Shown piece by piece: positions 1-9,228 of a stretch of DNA of 64,000 nt. The translations under genes were made by a program, and so were the position numbers. This stretch comes from Nostoc sp. UHCC 0926 (GTDB lineage: Bacteria > Cyanobacteriota > Cyanobacteriia > Cyanobacteriales > Nostocaceae): contig NZ_CP117768.1 in assembly GCF_028623165.1 (NCBI RefSeq), forward strand, positions 1,054,001 through 1,118,000, given 5' to 3'. The notes beneath the pieces were generated by a model. The model was not told the origin of the DNA. It saw only the letters and a program-made list of their open reading frames with translations, and did no database searches. Position 1 is the first letter of the stretch. Each line of letters starts with the position of its first letter.

Positions 1-173
1 GGAAAAGCATGAACAGCACCGATAAATTTGATTGGCAATAAATACCAATCAAGCTTCTTACCATTGGATAAACGCTTTTTCTTAGCTTTTCTGATTGCAT
101 TATGGATCATAGATCCTTTACACAAGCTGATTAAATCGAGAAAAATTGGTAGTGAGTAATTGGGAACATCCAT
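1..173 (-). CDS. Partial unknown protein running off the left edge
   Basis: An open frame begins with ATG at 173 and stays open for 57 codons to the window edge. Its N-terminus reads MDVPNYSLPIFLDLISLCK and is followed by a lysine-rich stretch (IRKAKKKRLSNGKK). I do not recognise a family. The ribosome binding site is weak, and the DNA just upstream is a repetitive TAATG-type stretch. It could be the start of a real gene or a chance open frame; only sequence to the left would decide. Confidence 0.3.
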   Translation of the reverse strand, partial: MDVPNYSLPIFLDLISLCKGSMIHNAIRKAKKKRLSNGKKLDWYLLPIKFIGAVHAF

Positions 174-298
174 TACCCATTACCGATCATTCATGAGTAA
201 TGATCAAGTAATCATATAAAGACTAAAACATCTGGTGCTGTTGGCAACTCAGTAAAAAAGCTTGTAAATACCTTGAGAAAACTTATTTCTCTCCAACT

Positions 299-904
299 AT
301 GCTAGGAAAATTTTTTCACAAACCAGGGAAAGAAGAGGGGGAACGCGTCCCTCCTGGTCAACACTTAGCTAAAGGTTTCCCCGTATTAACTTACGGTGCA
401 ACTCCCCAAGTCAGCACTGAGGAATGGGAGTTTCGAGTTTGGGGTTTAGCAAAATCTGCTACCTTTAGTTGGTCAGATTTTATGGCGTTACCTCAACACG
501 AATTCACAGCAGACTTCCACTGTGTAACGCGCTGGTCTAAACTCGATGTCAAATGGACTGGCATAAAAATGACAGATTTCATGGGTCTGATTGAGCTAGA
601 CCCGAAAGTAGCCCACATTATGGAACACTGCTACGGCGGCTACACTACTAATATCTCTGTAGAAGATTTTATGCGCGAAGAAAACTTCTTTGCCTTTAAA
701 GTCTTTGGTGAAGACCTTCCATCTGAACACGGTGGGCCGATGCGGCTAGTTGTGCCCCACCTCTACGCTTGGAAAAGTGCTAAATGGATTAATGGTTTAG
801 AGTTTTTAGCTGGTGAAGAACTTGGTTTTTGGGAGCGCAATGGCTACCATCGCCGTGGTGAACCTTGGGCTGAGGAGCGTTACAGCAATGCTTTTGGGTT
901 TTAA
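299..904 (+). CDS. Sulfite oxidase-like molybdopterin-dependent oxidoreductase
   Basis: This 201-residue protein has the compact sulfite oxidase/YedY-type molybdopterin fold. The likely molybdenum-ligating cysteine is C75 in DFHCVTRWS, followed by the family's W-x-G-I/V motif (VKWTGIKMTDF) and the C-terminal segment GGPMRLVVPHLYAWKSAKW. Enzymes of this family transfer oxygen to or from small substrates such as sulfite or oxidised methionine; the substrate here cannot be read from sequence. No Tat signal peptide or membrane segment is visible, so it is probably cytoplasmic, unlike MsrP (YedY). The gene appears to stand alone, with the convergent aldehyde dehydrogenase following. Confidence 0.85.
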   Translation: MLGKFFHKPGKEEGERVPPGQHLAKGFPVLTYGATPQVSTEEWEFRVWGLAKSATFSWSDFMALPQHEFTADFHCVTRWSKLDVKWTGIKMTDFMGLIELDPKVAHIMEHCYGGYTTNISVEDFMREENFFAFKVFGEDLPSEHGGPMRLVVPHLYAWKSAKWINGLEFLAGEELGFWERNGYHRRGEPWAEERYSNAFGF

Positions 905-988
905 GAGTTAGGAGTTATTCAATTTTTAATTTTAGATTTTTAATTTTAGATTTTTCCTTCAATCCAAAATTAAAATAACTCATAACTT

Positions 989-2368
989 TTAACCTAGAAG
1001 TTTCTTGATTAGCGGCAATTTGCCCTCATAGGGAGCATATCGCCATTTTAAATCTAGCCAGAATGAGTTTTGCAACACACTTTTGTCATGGGAAAAGGTA
1101 TCAAAACTAGCTTTACCGTGATAGTTGCCAATACCGCTATCTCCCACCCCACCAAATGGTAAAGACGAGACACCAAACTGCATCACTGTGTCATTAATAC
1201 AGACTCCACCAGACGAAGTTTCCTGCAAAACTCGCTTTTGTAGGTTTTTGTTTTGAGAAAATAAGTATAACGCCAAGGGTTTAGGTCTAGAGTTAATCAA
1301 GGCGATCGCTTCGGCAATATCAGTATATTCAATGATTGGTAAAATGGGGCCAAAAATTTCTTCCTGCATTACAGAATCTTCCAAAGAAACATTATCAATC
1401 ACTGTGGGAGCGATATAACGCTCTGAAGGTTGATTTTCTCCACCGATGATAACTTCACCATCTTTGAGAAAGTTAACCAATCTATCAAAGTGTTTTTGAC
1501 TGATAATTCTAGCGTAATCAGGACTGGTGACAGGATTATCGCCATAAAATTCTTTTAGGCATTTTTCCATCCCATCTATTAAATCTTTTTTGATTTTTTT
1601 ATCAACTAAAAGATAGTCAGGGGCGATACAAGTTTGTCCAGCATTAATAAATTTGCCCCAAGTAATTCGTCTAACAGTATGTTCAAGATTAATGTCAGTA
1701 TCTACAATACAAGGACTTTTCCCACCCAATTCTAAAGTAACTGGTGTGAGATATTTGGCCGCTGCTGCCATGATGATTTTGCCGATGGCTGTGCCACCAG
1801 TAAAAAAGATATGGTCAAACTTTTCTGCCAGTAGTTTTTGACTTGCTTCAACGCCTCCTTCAACTACTGCAATATAAGCAGGGTCAAAAAGTTTGGCGAA
1901 AATTTCAGTGATGATATGGGAGGTATGAGAAGCAATTTCTGAAGGTTTGATAATTGCACAATTCCCGGCTGCGATCGCACCTATTAACGGTGAGATAATT
2001 AAGTTAAATGGATAGTTCCAAGGGCCGATAATTAAGACAACCCCTAACGGTTCTGGATAAATTCGGGCTGAGTAGGAAAAAAAATCCCAGGAAACCGCTG
2101 CTTTTTTGGGCTTACTCCAGTTTTGAAGATGTTTTATAGCGTAATCAATTTCCTTAATTACGCCCATTTCTAGGTAACTCTCCACTTCTGGTTTATGTAA
2201 ATCCGCTTGTAATGCCTCGACTATTGACTGTTCATGCTCAATAATTGCTTGCTTGATATTTTTAAGTTGTTCAATGCGAAAAGTGACATCTTTAGTTTTG
2301 CCAGTTTGAAAAAACTCTCGTTGATTCTGGATAATACTGCCAACGTTAGATAATTCAGTGGTAATCAT
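989..2368 (-). CDS. Aldehyde dehydrogenase (class 3-like, NAD(P)-dependent)
   Basis: The 459-residue protein has all landmarks of the aldehyde dehydrogenase superfamily: IGPWNYPFNL and KPSE of the cofactor pocket, FTGGTAIGK, the general-base glutamate E213 in LELGGKSP, and the nucleophile C247 in AGQTCIAPDY. Length and motif spacing fit the short class 3/fatty aldehyde type. In cyanobacteria such enzymes oxidise medium and long-chain aldehydes to acids, so detoxification of lipid-derived aldehydes is the likely role. The hydrophobic C-terminus (KLPLIKKLLG) could favour membrane association. The ATG is preceded by a plausible GAGAGG ribosome binding site. It lies 193 bp downstream of the receiver-kinase gene on the same strand. 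Confidence 0.9.
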   Translation of the reverse strand: MITTELSNVGSIIQNQREFFQTGKTKDVTFRIEQLKNIKQAIIEHEQSIVEALQADLHKPEVESYLEMGVIKEIDYAIKHLQNWSKPKKAAVSWDFFSYSARIYPEPLGVVLIIGPWNYPFNLIISPLIGAIAAGNCAIIKPSEIASHTSHIITEIFAKLFDPAYIAVVEGGVEASQKLLAEKFDHIFFTGGTAIGKIIMAAAAKYLTPVTLELGGKSPCIVDTDINLEHTVRRITWGKFINAGQTCIAPDYLLVDKKIKKDLIDGMEKCLKEFYGDNPVTSPDYARIISQKHFDRLVNFLKDGEVIIGGENQPSERYIAPTVIDNVSLEDSVMQEEIFGPILPIIEYTDIAEAIALINSRPKPLALYLFSQNKNLQKRVLQETSSGGVCINDTVMQFGVSSLPFGGVGDSGIGNYHGKASFDTFSHDKSVLQNSFWLDLKWRYAPYEGKLPLIKKLLG

Positions 2369-2561
2369 TGTTTTGTCCTCTCAAAAAGTATTTATTTAAT
2401 GTTAGCGCTGCTAGATCAGCATATTTGATTCATCAGATTTTAGGATTTGATTTCTAATTGGAATAATTAATTTAAATTATTGGTAGAGAATAGTAAAGTT
2501 ATAAATTATGAATTATCAGGGTAAAAATTCGATAATTCATAATTTATAATTGCTAATTTTC

Positions 2562-3707
2562 TCATGCTTTGGTGGGTAGAAGGACAATAAATACACTACC
2601 TTTCGCTAACTCCGAATTAAGCAGAATGATACCTTGATGTGCTTCAACAATTCTCCGAGCAAGGTATAGTCCTAAGCCACTACCAGAAGTCTTGTGGCTG
2701 CCTTGGCGAAATCGTTCAAATATGGTGGCTTGTTCTTCAGGGGGAATACCTGGGCCAGTATCCGCTATCTCAATACTAATATAGTCAACGGAATTGGATT
2801 TTCCAGAAAATTGAGATTGGCTACTTTTGTCCAACTGGCGTTGAGAAGTAAGACGAATAGTCACAGACCCAGAGTCGGTAAATTTGATCGCATTCCCGAT
2901 AAGATTAGTGAATAGACGATGCAATTCTAAGCGATCGCCCATCACTGTGTTTGTGCTTGACTCCTCAGTAAAGTCTAGATTAATGGATAGTGCTTTGTCT
3001 TGAGCTAGAGGTGACAATTCTCCACTTACCTCTTCTAGCAACCGCACCAAGTTAACCGGTTGAAATGCCAAAGTTTTACGACCTGCTTCAAAACGATAAA
3101 CTTCCAATAAGGTATTGACCATAGAAAGCAGGTTGATATTGCTACGGGCCATGATGGCGATTACTTCCTGCATTTGTGATGATAATGCTCCCAACGCTCC
3201 TTGCTGAAATAGCATCAACATGCGATCGGCCGCCACCAAGGGAGTGCGTAAGTCGTGGGTGAGGCGGGAGACAAAATCTTCTCGCTGGCGGGCAATTTCA
3301 TCACGTTCATCCATACTATGCTTCAAGCGCAGGAGCGATCGCACTCGTGCCAGCAATTCATCTACTGTTACAGGTTTACGGATAAAATCATCAGCACCCA
3401 AGTCTAAACCGTGGGCGACGTTGGGCGCATCGTGGGCAGTGATCAGCAGTATGGGGATGTATTGCGGTAATTTCATCTCTCCGCGAATGTGCTTAGTGAC
3501 TTCGTAGCCGTCCATACCTGGCATCATCAGATCCAGCAGAACCAAGTCACAAGGAGAAGCTTTCAATTCAGCCAAGGCCGAAATCCCATTTTCTGCGGTG
3601 CTAATCGTGTAACCCTCTTCTTCCAAAATAGTTTTGATCAAAAACACGTTATCAGGAGAGTCATCGACAACCAGAATTTTGTCAGAGCGAGAAGATTGAG
3701 AAGTCAT
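2562..3707 (-). CDS. Receiver-histidine kinase hybrid
   Basis: The product has an N-terminal receiver domain (KILVVDDSPDN; phospho-acceptor Asp in LVLLDLMMPGMDG; conserved Lys in IRKPV), then a HisKA dimerisation domain with the phospho-histidine in SRLTHDLRTPL, then a HATPase domain (N box NLIGNAIKFT, G1 DTGPGIPPEE, G2 GSGLGLYLARR). It is therefore a receiver-first kinase with no sensory domain of its own, which usually takes phosphate or signal from another kinase. I chose the ATG at 3707 (MTSQSSRSDK) because it sits directly before the receiver. The frame is open upstream to 3782, but the extra 25 residues are not receiver-like. The partner and output are unknown. Confidence 0.85.
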   Translation of the reverse strand: MTSQSSRSDKILVVDDSPDNVFLIKTILEEEGYTISTAENGISALAELKASPCDLVLLDLMMPGMDGYEVTKHIRGEMKLPQYIPILLITAHDAPNVAHGLDLGADDFIRKPVTVDELLARVRSLLRLKHSMDERDEIARQREDFVSRLTHDLRTPLVAADRMLMLFQQGALGALSSQMQEVIAIMARSNINLLSMVNTLLEVYRFEAGRKTLAFQPVNLVRLLEEVSGELSPLAQDKALSINLDFTEESSTNTVMGDRLELHRLFTNLIGNAIKFTDSGSVTIRLTSQRQLDKSSQSQFSGKSNSVDYISIEIADTGPGIPPEEQATIFERFRQGSHKTSGSGLGLYLARRIVEAHQGIILLNSELAKGSVFIVLLPTKA

Positions 3708-3894
3708 ATAGATGCAAGGTCCGGGATAAAAGTAAATTTTTAGGGAAACTGGTTTATTTGGTATAGTTTTTTTAGATATCACCCTTAGATATACTTTCTT
3801 TGAAGAAAAATTGTTTACCTAGAAATTTATATAAATTTACTTTCAAAACAACTTTACTTACCTTTTTCAGATATAGCCACTAGTTAATTGAATT

Positions 3895-4239
3895 ATGGCT
3901 CGTAAACTTTTAGAACTGAATACAGAGGATGGCGGCACGATTTTGGTAGCAGTTGAGCTACCAGATGCATCAGTAGGTCGTGTGTCGCCCACTGGCGAGT
4001 TACCTATAGAAAAAGTAGAGGCTAACTTCGATGCAGTTAAGGAATTGATTGTTCGCGGGTGTCGCCCAATTACAAAGGCGTTTCGTACCTTGCAGCAAGA
4101 ATCGCAACCCGTAAGCGGAGAAGTTGAGTTTGGGGTAAATTTTACCGCCAAAGGCTCGGTTTATGTGGTCGAATCCACTGGGCAGGCATCACTGAAGGTG
4201 AAAATAACTTGGAAACTGGCACTAGAAGAAAACAAGTAA
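3895..4239 (+). CDS. CU044_2847/Trypco1-like small protein, first gene of protease-TIR-kinase cassette
   Basis: A 114-residue protein rich in beta-strand-like sequence: ARKLLELNTEDGGTILVAVE at the start and a C-terminal GEVEFGVNFTAKGSVYVVES strand pair. I recognise it as the family that co-occurs with trypsin-like proteases (CU044_2847, trypsin-co-occurring domain 1). The fit with the next gene, which opens with a trypsin-like domain 9 bp downstream, supports this. In comparable systems the small protein is thought to be a substrate or regulator of the protease, but that is inference. It carries no catalytic motif that I can see. It probably forms one transcript with the next two genes. Confidence 0.75.
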   Translation: MARKLLELNTEDGGTILVAVELPDASVGRVSPTGELPIEKVEANFDAVKELIVRGCRPITKAFRTLQQESQPVSGEVEFGVNFTAKGSVYVVESTGQASLKVKITWKLALEENK

Positions 4240-4248
4240 TAAATTTTC

Positions 4249-6381
4249 ATGAATTGGGAATTAGTTAAAGCTTGTACCGTGGCGATCGCTACCCCAGAAG
4301 GTTACATCCAAGGCACGGGCTTTTTTATCTCACCCAAAGGACATTTACTCACCTGCGCTCATGTAGTTGAGTCGGCAGGGGGTTGGGAGGAAGTGCGAGT
4401 CAATGGGCAAGGGGTCGAGTTGGTTTATTTAGGCGATCGCACCCGCGATGATTTCGCGATATTGCAATTATCCGGTTATGAAGGTGCTTCAGTTCCCTTA
4501 GCTTTTAATTTTCAGCCGATGGATCGATTTCTGTCTATTGGCTATGGGCGAACGGATTTTCCCCAAGGTGCTTCGATTGATGGCACGATCACTGATATTA
4601 ATCCCCAATCTGAATTTAGCAACTTACCAATGTTGCGGTTGCGAGTCAAGGCGAATTCGCAACAAGTGCAAGGGGGTTATAGCGGTTCGCCCGTATTTGA
4701 TGCAGAAACTCAACGAGTTATTGGCATAATTGCCGCTTATGACAATACAGAAGGCGCATTGGCTCTACCTCTGGTTACGGTGCAACAAAAATGGTCAAAT
4801 TTGTCACTATTTCTGGATATTAATCAGAACGTGCCACTATTGCCACCAAATAGCGATAGCGCCAGAGTTTTTATTAGCTATCGCAGTCAAGATCCAGACT
4901 TGAGCCTTGCCCAGTATTTTTATGAAGCAATCAAAGCTGCTGGACATGAAGTATTTATGGCGGGTGAGAGTATTCGCTTGGGGGAAAACTGGCCCCAGCG
5001 CATCGATACAGAATTAGAACGGTGTGATTATTTTCTGCTGCTTTTATCTCCACAATCAGCAACCAGTGAGATGGTAACAGAAGAAGTAAGAAGGGCAAAG
5101 CAGCTACAAGATTTGCGTCCTGAGCATAAACCAGTAATTTTGCCCATTCGTGTCAATTTTCTTTTAAGTTCACCACTAAATTATGATTTACGGGGTTATT
5201 TAAGTCAGATTCAGCAGCGAGAGTGGAAATCGCCCGCCGATACTCTGAGGATTTTGCAAGAAATTTTGTCATTGTTGACCGAAGATGGTAGAAGGAGCGC
5301 AAATCGTGCCGCTATAGAGGAATTACCAACTGTAGCACCTGCTTGGGAAACTCAGGAAAGTCCGCCTCTACCAGTTGCAGAACCAGAATTGCCAGAAGGA
5401 CAAGTAGATTTAGTTTCGGAATTTTATATTGAACGTCCCCCTATCGAATCTCGCTGCTACGAGGCAATTTTGAAGCCAGGATCTTTGATTCGGATCAAAG
5501 CGCCTCGGCAGATGGGTAAAACCTCACTTATGGCACGGATTCTCCATCACGCTTCACAACAGGGTTGTTTAGCTGTCTCTTTGAGCTTTCAGTTAGCAGA
5601 TGGGAAAGTTTTTGCCGATTTAGATAAGTTTCTTCAGTGGTTTTGTGCCAGCGTCGGACGGAGGTTGAGGCTAGCCAACAAGTTAGCAGATTACTGGGAT
5701 GTGATTTATGGCAGTAAGGACAATTGCACCGCTTATTTCGAGGAGTATCTCTTGCCAGAAATCAACCAACCCCTAGCATTGGGATTGGATGAAGTTGATC
5801 GTATATTTCAATATCCCGAAATTGCCGCAGACTTTTTTGGGCTGTTACGCGCTTGGCATGAAGATGCCAAAAACCGGGATATTTGGAAAAAACTGCGGTT
5901 GGTAGTAGTGCATTCCACAGAAGTTTATATTCCGATGAATATAAATCAATCGCCGTTTAATGTAGGCTTGCCAATTGAGTTACCAGAGTTTAACGCTCAA
6001 CAGGTTCTTGATTTAGCACGAAGGCATGGACTCAATTGGAGTTTTACCCAAGTTGAACAACTAATGGGAATGGTGGGAGGACATCCCTATCTTGTACGAG
6101 TGGCACTTTATCACATTGCCAGACAGGATATTACGCTCAATCTGCTTTTGCAAACAGCCCCCACAGAAGCTGGCCCTTATAGCGACCATTTACGTGAACA
6201 GCGTCCAGAGTTAGCTGCTGCTATTAAAAAGGTAGTTGCCAATACTAGCCCAGTTCGGTTGGATTCGATACAATGCTTTAAATTACTCAGTATGGGCTTA
6301 TTACAACAGCAAGCAAATGATGTAATGCCGCGTTGTGATTTATATCGTCAATATTTCCGCGATCGCTTGAGAGTTAGCTGA
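4249..6381 (+). CDS. Trypsin-like protease-TIR-AAA-like NTPase fusion
   Basis: This 710-residue protein joins three domains. Residues 1-195 are an S1-type protease with a full triad: H38 in LTCAHVV, D67/D68 in TRDDFAIL, and S145 in GGYSGSPVF. Residues 205-345 are a TIR domain ([14 protein letters not shown], then [15 protein letters not shown] and the S-x-x-x-E region [11 protein letters not shown]), so NAD-cleaving or signalling activity is possible. After a proline-rich linker, residues 395-700 form an AAA-like NTPase (Walker [10 protein letters not shown] at 418-426; Walker B LGLDEVD with D514/E515). No signal peptide or membrane helix is visible. The stop overlaps the next start by one base (TGATG), indicating translational coupling. 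The activating signal and target are unknown. Confidence 0.9.
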   Translation: MNWELVKACTVAIATPEGYIQGTGFFISPKGHLLTCAHVVESAGGWEEVRVNGQGVELVYLGDRTRDDFAILQLSGYEGASVPLAFNFQPMDRFLSIGYGRTDFPQGASIDGTITDINPQSEFSNLPMLRLRVKANSQQVQGGYSGSPVFDAETQRVIGIIAAYDNTEGALALPLVTVQQKWSNLSLFLDINQNVPLLPPNSDSARVFISYRSQDPDLSLAQYFYEAIKAAGHEVFMAGESIRLGENWPQRIDTELERCDYFLLLLSPQSATSEMVTEEVRRAKQLQDLRPEHKPVILPIRVNFLLSSPLNYDLRGYLSQIQQREWKSPADTLRILQEILSLLTEDGRRSANRAAIEELPTVAPAWETQESPPLPVAEPELPEGQVDLVSEFYIERPPIESRCYEAILKPGSLIRIKAPRQMGKTSLMARILHHASQQGCLAVSLSFQLADGKVFADLDKFLQWFCASVGRRLRLANKLADYWDVIYGSKDNCTAYFEEYLLPEINQPLALGLDEVDRIFQYPEIAADFFGLLRAWHEDAKNRDIWKKLRLVVVHSTEVYIPMNINQSPFNVGLPIELPEFNAQQVLDLARRHGLNWSFTQVEQLMGMVGGHPYLVRVALYHIARQDITLNLLLQTAPTEAGPYSDHLREQRPELAAAIKKVVANTSPVRLDSIQCFKLLSMGLLQQQANDVMPRCDLYRQYFRDRLRVS

Positions 6382-8444
6382 TGAACATAGAACAAAACCC
6401 AGCTTATGAATATCAAGTTGGTGGCAGTTTACCTGTTGATGCCCCCAGTTATGTAAAGCGTCAGGCAGACCAAGATTTGTATGAGGGATTAAAGGCTGGA
6501 GAATTTTGTTATGTTTTGAACTCCAGGCAGATGGGTAAGTCTAGCTTGCGAGTCCAAACAATGCAACGGCTACAAAAGGAAGACATAGCCTGTGCTGCAA
6601 TTGATTTAATGAAAATTGGTAGCCAGAATCTTACACCAGAGCAATGGTATACAGGTGTAGTGCGTAGTTTGCTGAGTAGTTTCGAGCTTTCAGGAAAGTT
6701 TAATTTACGGAGTTGGTGGCGCGATCAGGATCATCTTTCTCCCGTACAGCGATTGAGTGAATTTATCGAAGAAGTTCTGCTAGTTGAAATTTCTCAATCT
6801 ATCGTCATTTTTGTAGATGAAATCGACAGCATTCTCAGCTTGAATTTTTCTAGTGACGACTTTTTTGCTTTAATCAGAGACTGCTATAACCAGCGTGCTG
6901 ATAAGCCCGAATATAAGCGCCTCACTTTCACATTGCTGGGGGTGGCTACTCCGTCAGATTTGATTAAAGATAAAAGCCGCACGCCGTTTAATGTTGGTCG
7001 GGCGATTGAACTCAAAGGTTTTCAGCTACATGAAGTTCAACCTTTAGCTCAAGGATTAGTAAGGAAAGTTAGTAATCTCCAAGCACTGCTGCAAGAGGTT
7101 TTGGCTTGGACGGGTGGACAACCATTTCTTACCCAAAAACTTTGCAAACTCATTCCTGCTGGTATAGAAGTTGAGGGAGTTGAAGAATTGGTGCGATCGC
7201 ACATCATTAAAAATTGGGAATCACAGGATGAGCCAGAACATTTGAGGACAATACGCGATCGCATTCTTAGGGATGAGCAACGAGCCAAACGTTTACTAGG
7301 ATTGTATCAGCAAATTTTGCAATGGGGGAAAGTAGTAGCTGATAACAGTTCAGAAAAAATGGAATTGCGGCTATCTGGTTTAGTGGTACAGCAGCAAGGG
7401 AAGTTAAGAGTCTATAACTGTATTTATGAATCTGTTTTTGACCAGAGTTGGGTTAATAAAGCGTTAGGAGATTTGCGTCCTTATGCTGAAGCTTTGACAG
7501 GCTGGATTACTTCCAACGATGACTCATGGCTATTACGCGGACAAGCATTGGAGGATGCATGGGCATGGGTAGCAGACAGAAGCTTGAGCAATGAGGATTA
7601 TCAGTTTTTAGATGCAAGCCAAAAATTGGGAAGGCAAAACATTTTCAAGAAACTTAACTTACAAGGAGCCGAACAAATAAAAAAAGAGTTTTTAGCCAAT
7701 ATTTCTCATGAACTTCGTACTCCCCTTAATACGACAATAGGTTTCTTGAAGCTAATTTTAGATGGTATGGCAGACAATCAAGAGGAACAAAAACAGTTTC
7801 TGGAGGAAGCTCACCAATCATCACTAGACTTGCTCAATATTATCAATGACATGTTAGACATCGCTAAAATAGAAGCAGGCAAAGTGGAGATGGAATTGGG
7901 AGCAATAAAGCTCAATGAACTATTCAGTGATGTAGAAAATTTCATGCGTCCTCATGCTGAGGTGAGAAACCTCAGTTTGCTTATGCAAGTGCCTGATACC
8001 TATGATGAAATTATTGTCCGAGGTGATTATCAACGCCTAAAGCAAGTGATGCTAAATCTAGTTGGCAACGCCATCAAATTTACCCATCAAGGCGGTATAA
8101 TCGTCAAGTGCTATGTAGTTCGCAAAAAGGTAATATCTCAAGATCAGCAATTTCCTGGTGTGGTGACAGTGGAGATTGCAGATACTGGTATTGGTGTTTC
8201 CCCGGACAAATTAGACAAACTGTTTCAATTGTTCAGCCGTGTCGATGATTACCCTAGTGATAAATCCCGTGGTACAGGCTTAGGATTGGCTATGTCCCAA
8301 AGCCTAATACAGTCAATGTCAGGTACTCTGAATTTTTACAGCCTGGGTGAAGGACTTGGTTCCACAGTCACATTTACCGTACCACTGTGCCAAGAACCCA
8401 TGATTATTGAACCTGAATTAAATAATTCCCAAGTGTTGGAATAA
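6381..8444 (+). CDS. AAA-like NTPase-histidine kinase fusion
   Basis: This 687-residue protein begins with the same NTPase family as the C-terminal part of the gene before it: Walker [10 protein letters not shown] at 47-55 and Walker [13 protein letters not shown] with D146/E147. The middle third (about 290-430) looks like the helical winged-helix tail usual after this NTPase. The C-terminal part is a histidine kinase: phospho-acceptor H443 in [12 protein letters not shown] box [11 protein letters not shown]1 [10 protein letters not shown] and G2 [11 protein letters not shown]. No receiver partner lies nearby. The one-base overlap with the protease-TIR gene and the shared NTPase domain suggest the two proteins assemble together. 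The kinase probably reports NTPase state to an unlinked response regulator; that is inference. Confidence 0.9.
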   Translation: MNIEQNPAYEYQVGGSLPVDAPSYVKRQADQDLYEGLKAGEFCYVLNSRQMGKSSLRVQTMQRLQKEDIACAAIDLMKIGSQNLTPEQWYTGVVRSLLSSFELSGKFNLRSWWRDQDHLSPVQRLSEFIEEVLLVEISQSIVIFVDEIDSILSLNFSSDDFFALIRDCYNQRADKPEYKRLTFTLLGVATPSDLIKDKSRTPFNVGRAIELKGFQLHEVQPLAQGLVRKVSNLQALLQEVLAWTGGQPFLTQKLCKLIPAGIEVEGVEELVRSHIIKNWESQDEPEHLRTIRDRILRDEQRAKRLLGLYQQILQWGKVVADNSSEKMELRLSGLVVQQQGKLRVYNCIYESVFDQSWVNKALGDLRPYAEALTGWITSNDDSWLLRGQALEDAWAWVADRSLSNEDYQFLDASQKLGRQNIFKKLNLQGAEQIKKEFLANISHELRTPLNTTIGFLKLILDGMADNQEEQKQFLEEAHQSSLDLLNIINDMLDIAKIEAGKVEMELGAIKLNELFSDVENFMRPHAEVRNLSLLMQVPDTYDEIIVRGDYQRLKQVMLNLVGNAIKFTHQGGIIVKCYVVRKKVISQDQQFPGVVTVEIADTGIGVSPDKLDKLFQLFSRVDDYPSDKSRGTGLGLAMSQSLIQSMSGTLNFYSLGEGLGSTVTFTVPLCQEPMIIEPELNNSQVLE

Positions 8445-8585
8445 AACATTACTCATTCATGACTTTGCGAACGCATCTCATCTAAAACATGATCACACTC
8501 TCATTTGCAAATAGACGATTATTTATCTATAAACATTACAACCGTTTTTAATTGGCTCAAATAGAATTAATGTAAGACGATGCAT

Positions 8586-8656
8586 TTATTTCCCAGAGTT
8601 TAGACTATCTAAAGCTTGCTGGAATTCTGCTGTGGAAGGAATTGCGATCGCACTCA
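8586..8656 (-). pseudogene. 3-prime remnant of an Rpn-type gene
   Basis: On the minus strand this piece reads AIAIPSTAEFQQALDSL and ends in TAA. It matches the last 20 or so residues of the decayed gene at 9229-10181 (AIAIPSTAEFQQVLDSL) with one change in this core. The rest of the gene is absent. The remnant lies just downstream of hicA, so hicBA is bracketed by two copies of the same gene end. Confidence 0.75.
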
Positions 8657-8671
8657 TAGTTCAAAACAACA

Positions 8672-8890
8672 CTACAAATTCTCCCACTCATCTTTTTCAA
8701 TTTCAGCTTGTCGCAATATTTCAGCCAAAAGCCCTTTGCCAATGTCGCTTTTATGAGGGTTTGGTATTCTTACCGTGATATCGTCCTTAAGCATATACTG
8801 ATGCTTGCTACCAGAAAATGGCCCTTCAAACCCTAGTTGCCTTAAGTAGCGAATTAAGTCAGGGCGCTTAATTGGGCCAAAGGTAGGCAT
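8672..8890 (-). CDS. hicA: HicA-family mRNA interferase toxin
   Basis: The 72-residue protein matches HicA/YcfA in size and motifs. It starts with the KRPDLIRYLRQLGFEG helix, then has the double-stranded-RNA-binding-like strand with the catalytic histidine in GSKHQYMLKDD, then IPNPHKSDIGKGLLAEILRQ. HicA toxins cleave mRNA and are held inactive by HicB. The start overlaps the hicB stop by one base, so antitoxin is translated first, an order found in many cyanobacterial pairs. All expected residues are present, so the toxin looks functional. Confidence 0.85.
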   Translation of the reverse strand: MPTFGPIKRPDLIRYLRQLGFEGPFSGSKHQYMLKDDITVRIPNPHKSDIGKGLLAEILRQAEIEKDEWENL

Positions 8891-9135
8891 TATGCCACTT
8901 CCTTGATTGACAAGTTAATGCCATCAACAATAGGTAAAGGTAGATTTCGAGATACTCGCAATAAAATCCACTCTTCTAGAACTTCTTCTAATTCATCTCT
9001 ACAAGTTTCTAAAGTATCTGTGTTAGCCCAGACACCTTGGAAGTAAGGAATTTCTCCATAAAATGTACCATCATCAGCCAAAATCTGATATTTTGCTTGA
9101 TGTAATGCAGCTTTTAGGTATTTTGTCAACATCAA
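8890..9135 (-). CDS. hicB: HicB-family antitoxin
   Basis: An 81-residue protein with the partial RNase H-like fold of HicB: ALHQAKYQILADDGTFYGEI, PYFQGVWANTDTLETCRDEL and a C-terminal strand (LPLPIVDGINLSIKEVA). This short type lacks the extra C-terminal DNA-binding domain of longer HicB proteins, so autoregulation, if any, would depend on the complex. It is cotranscribed with the toxin gene it precedes. The ATG at 9135 is followed by a second Met codon, and either could be used. Confidence 0.82.
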   Translation of the reverse strand: MMLTKYLKAALHQAKYQILADDGTFYGEIPYFQGVWANTDTLETCRDELEEVLEEWILLRVSRNLPLPIVDGINLSIKEVA

Positions 9136-9228
9136 TAGAGTATCTTAATTATTTAGAAATCGTTGAACCAAATTAATACTTGTGTCTGTTCAGGTGTAGA
9201 CGTATAGTGGCTTACCGTCAGATATTGC

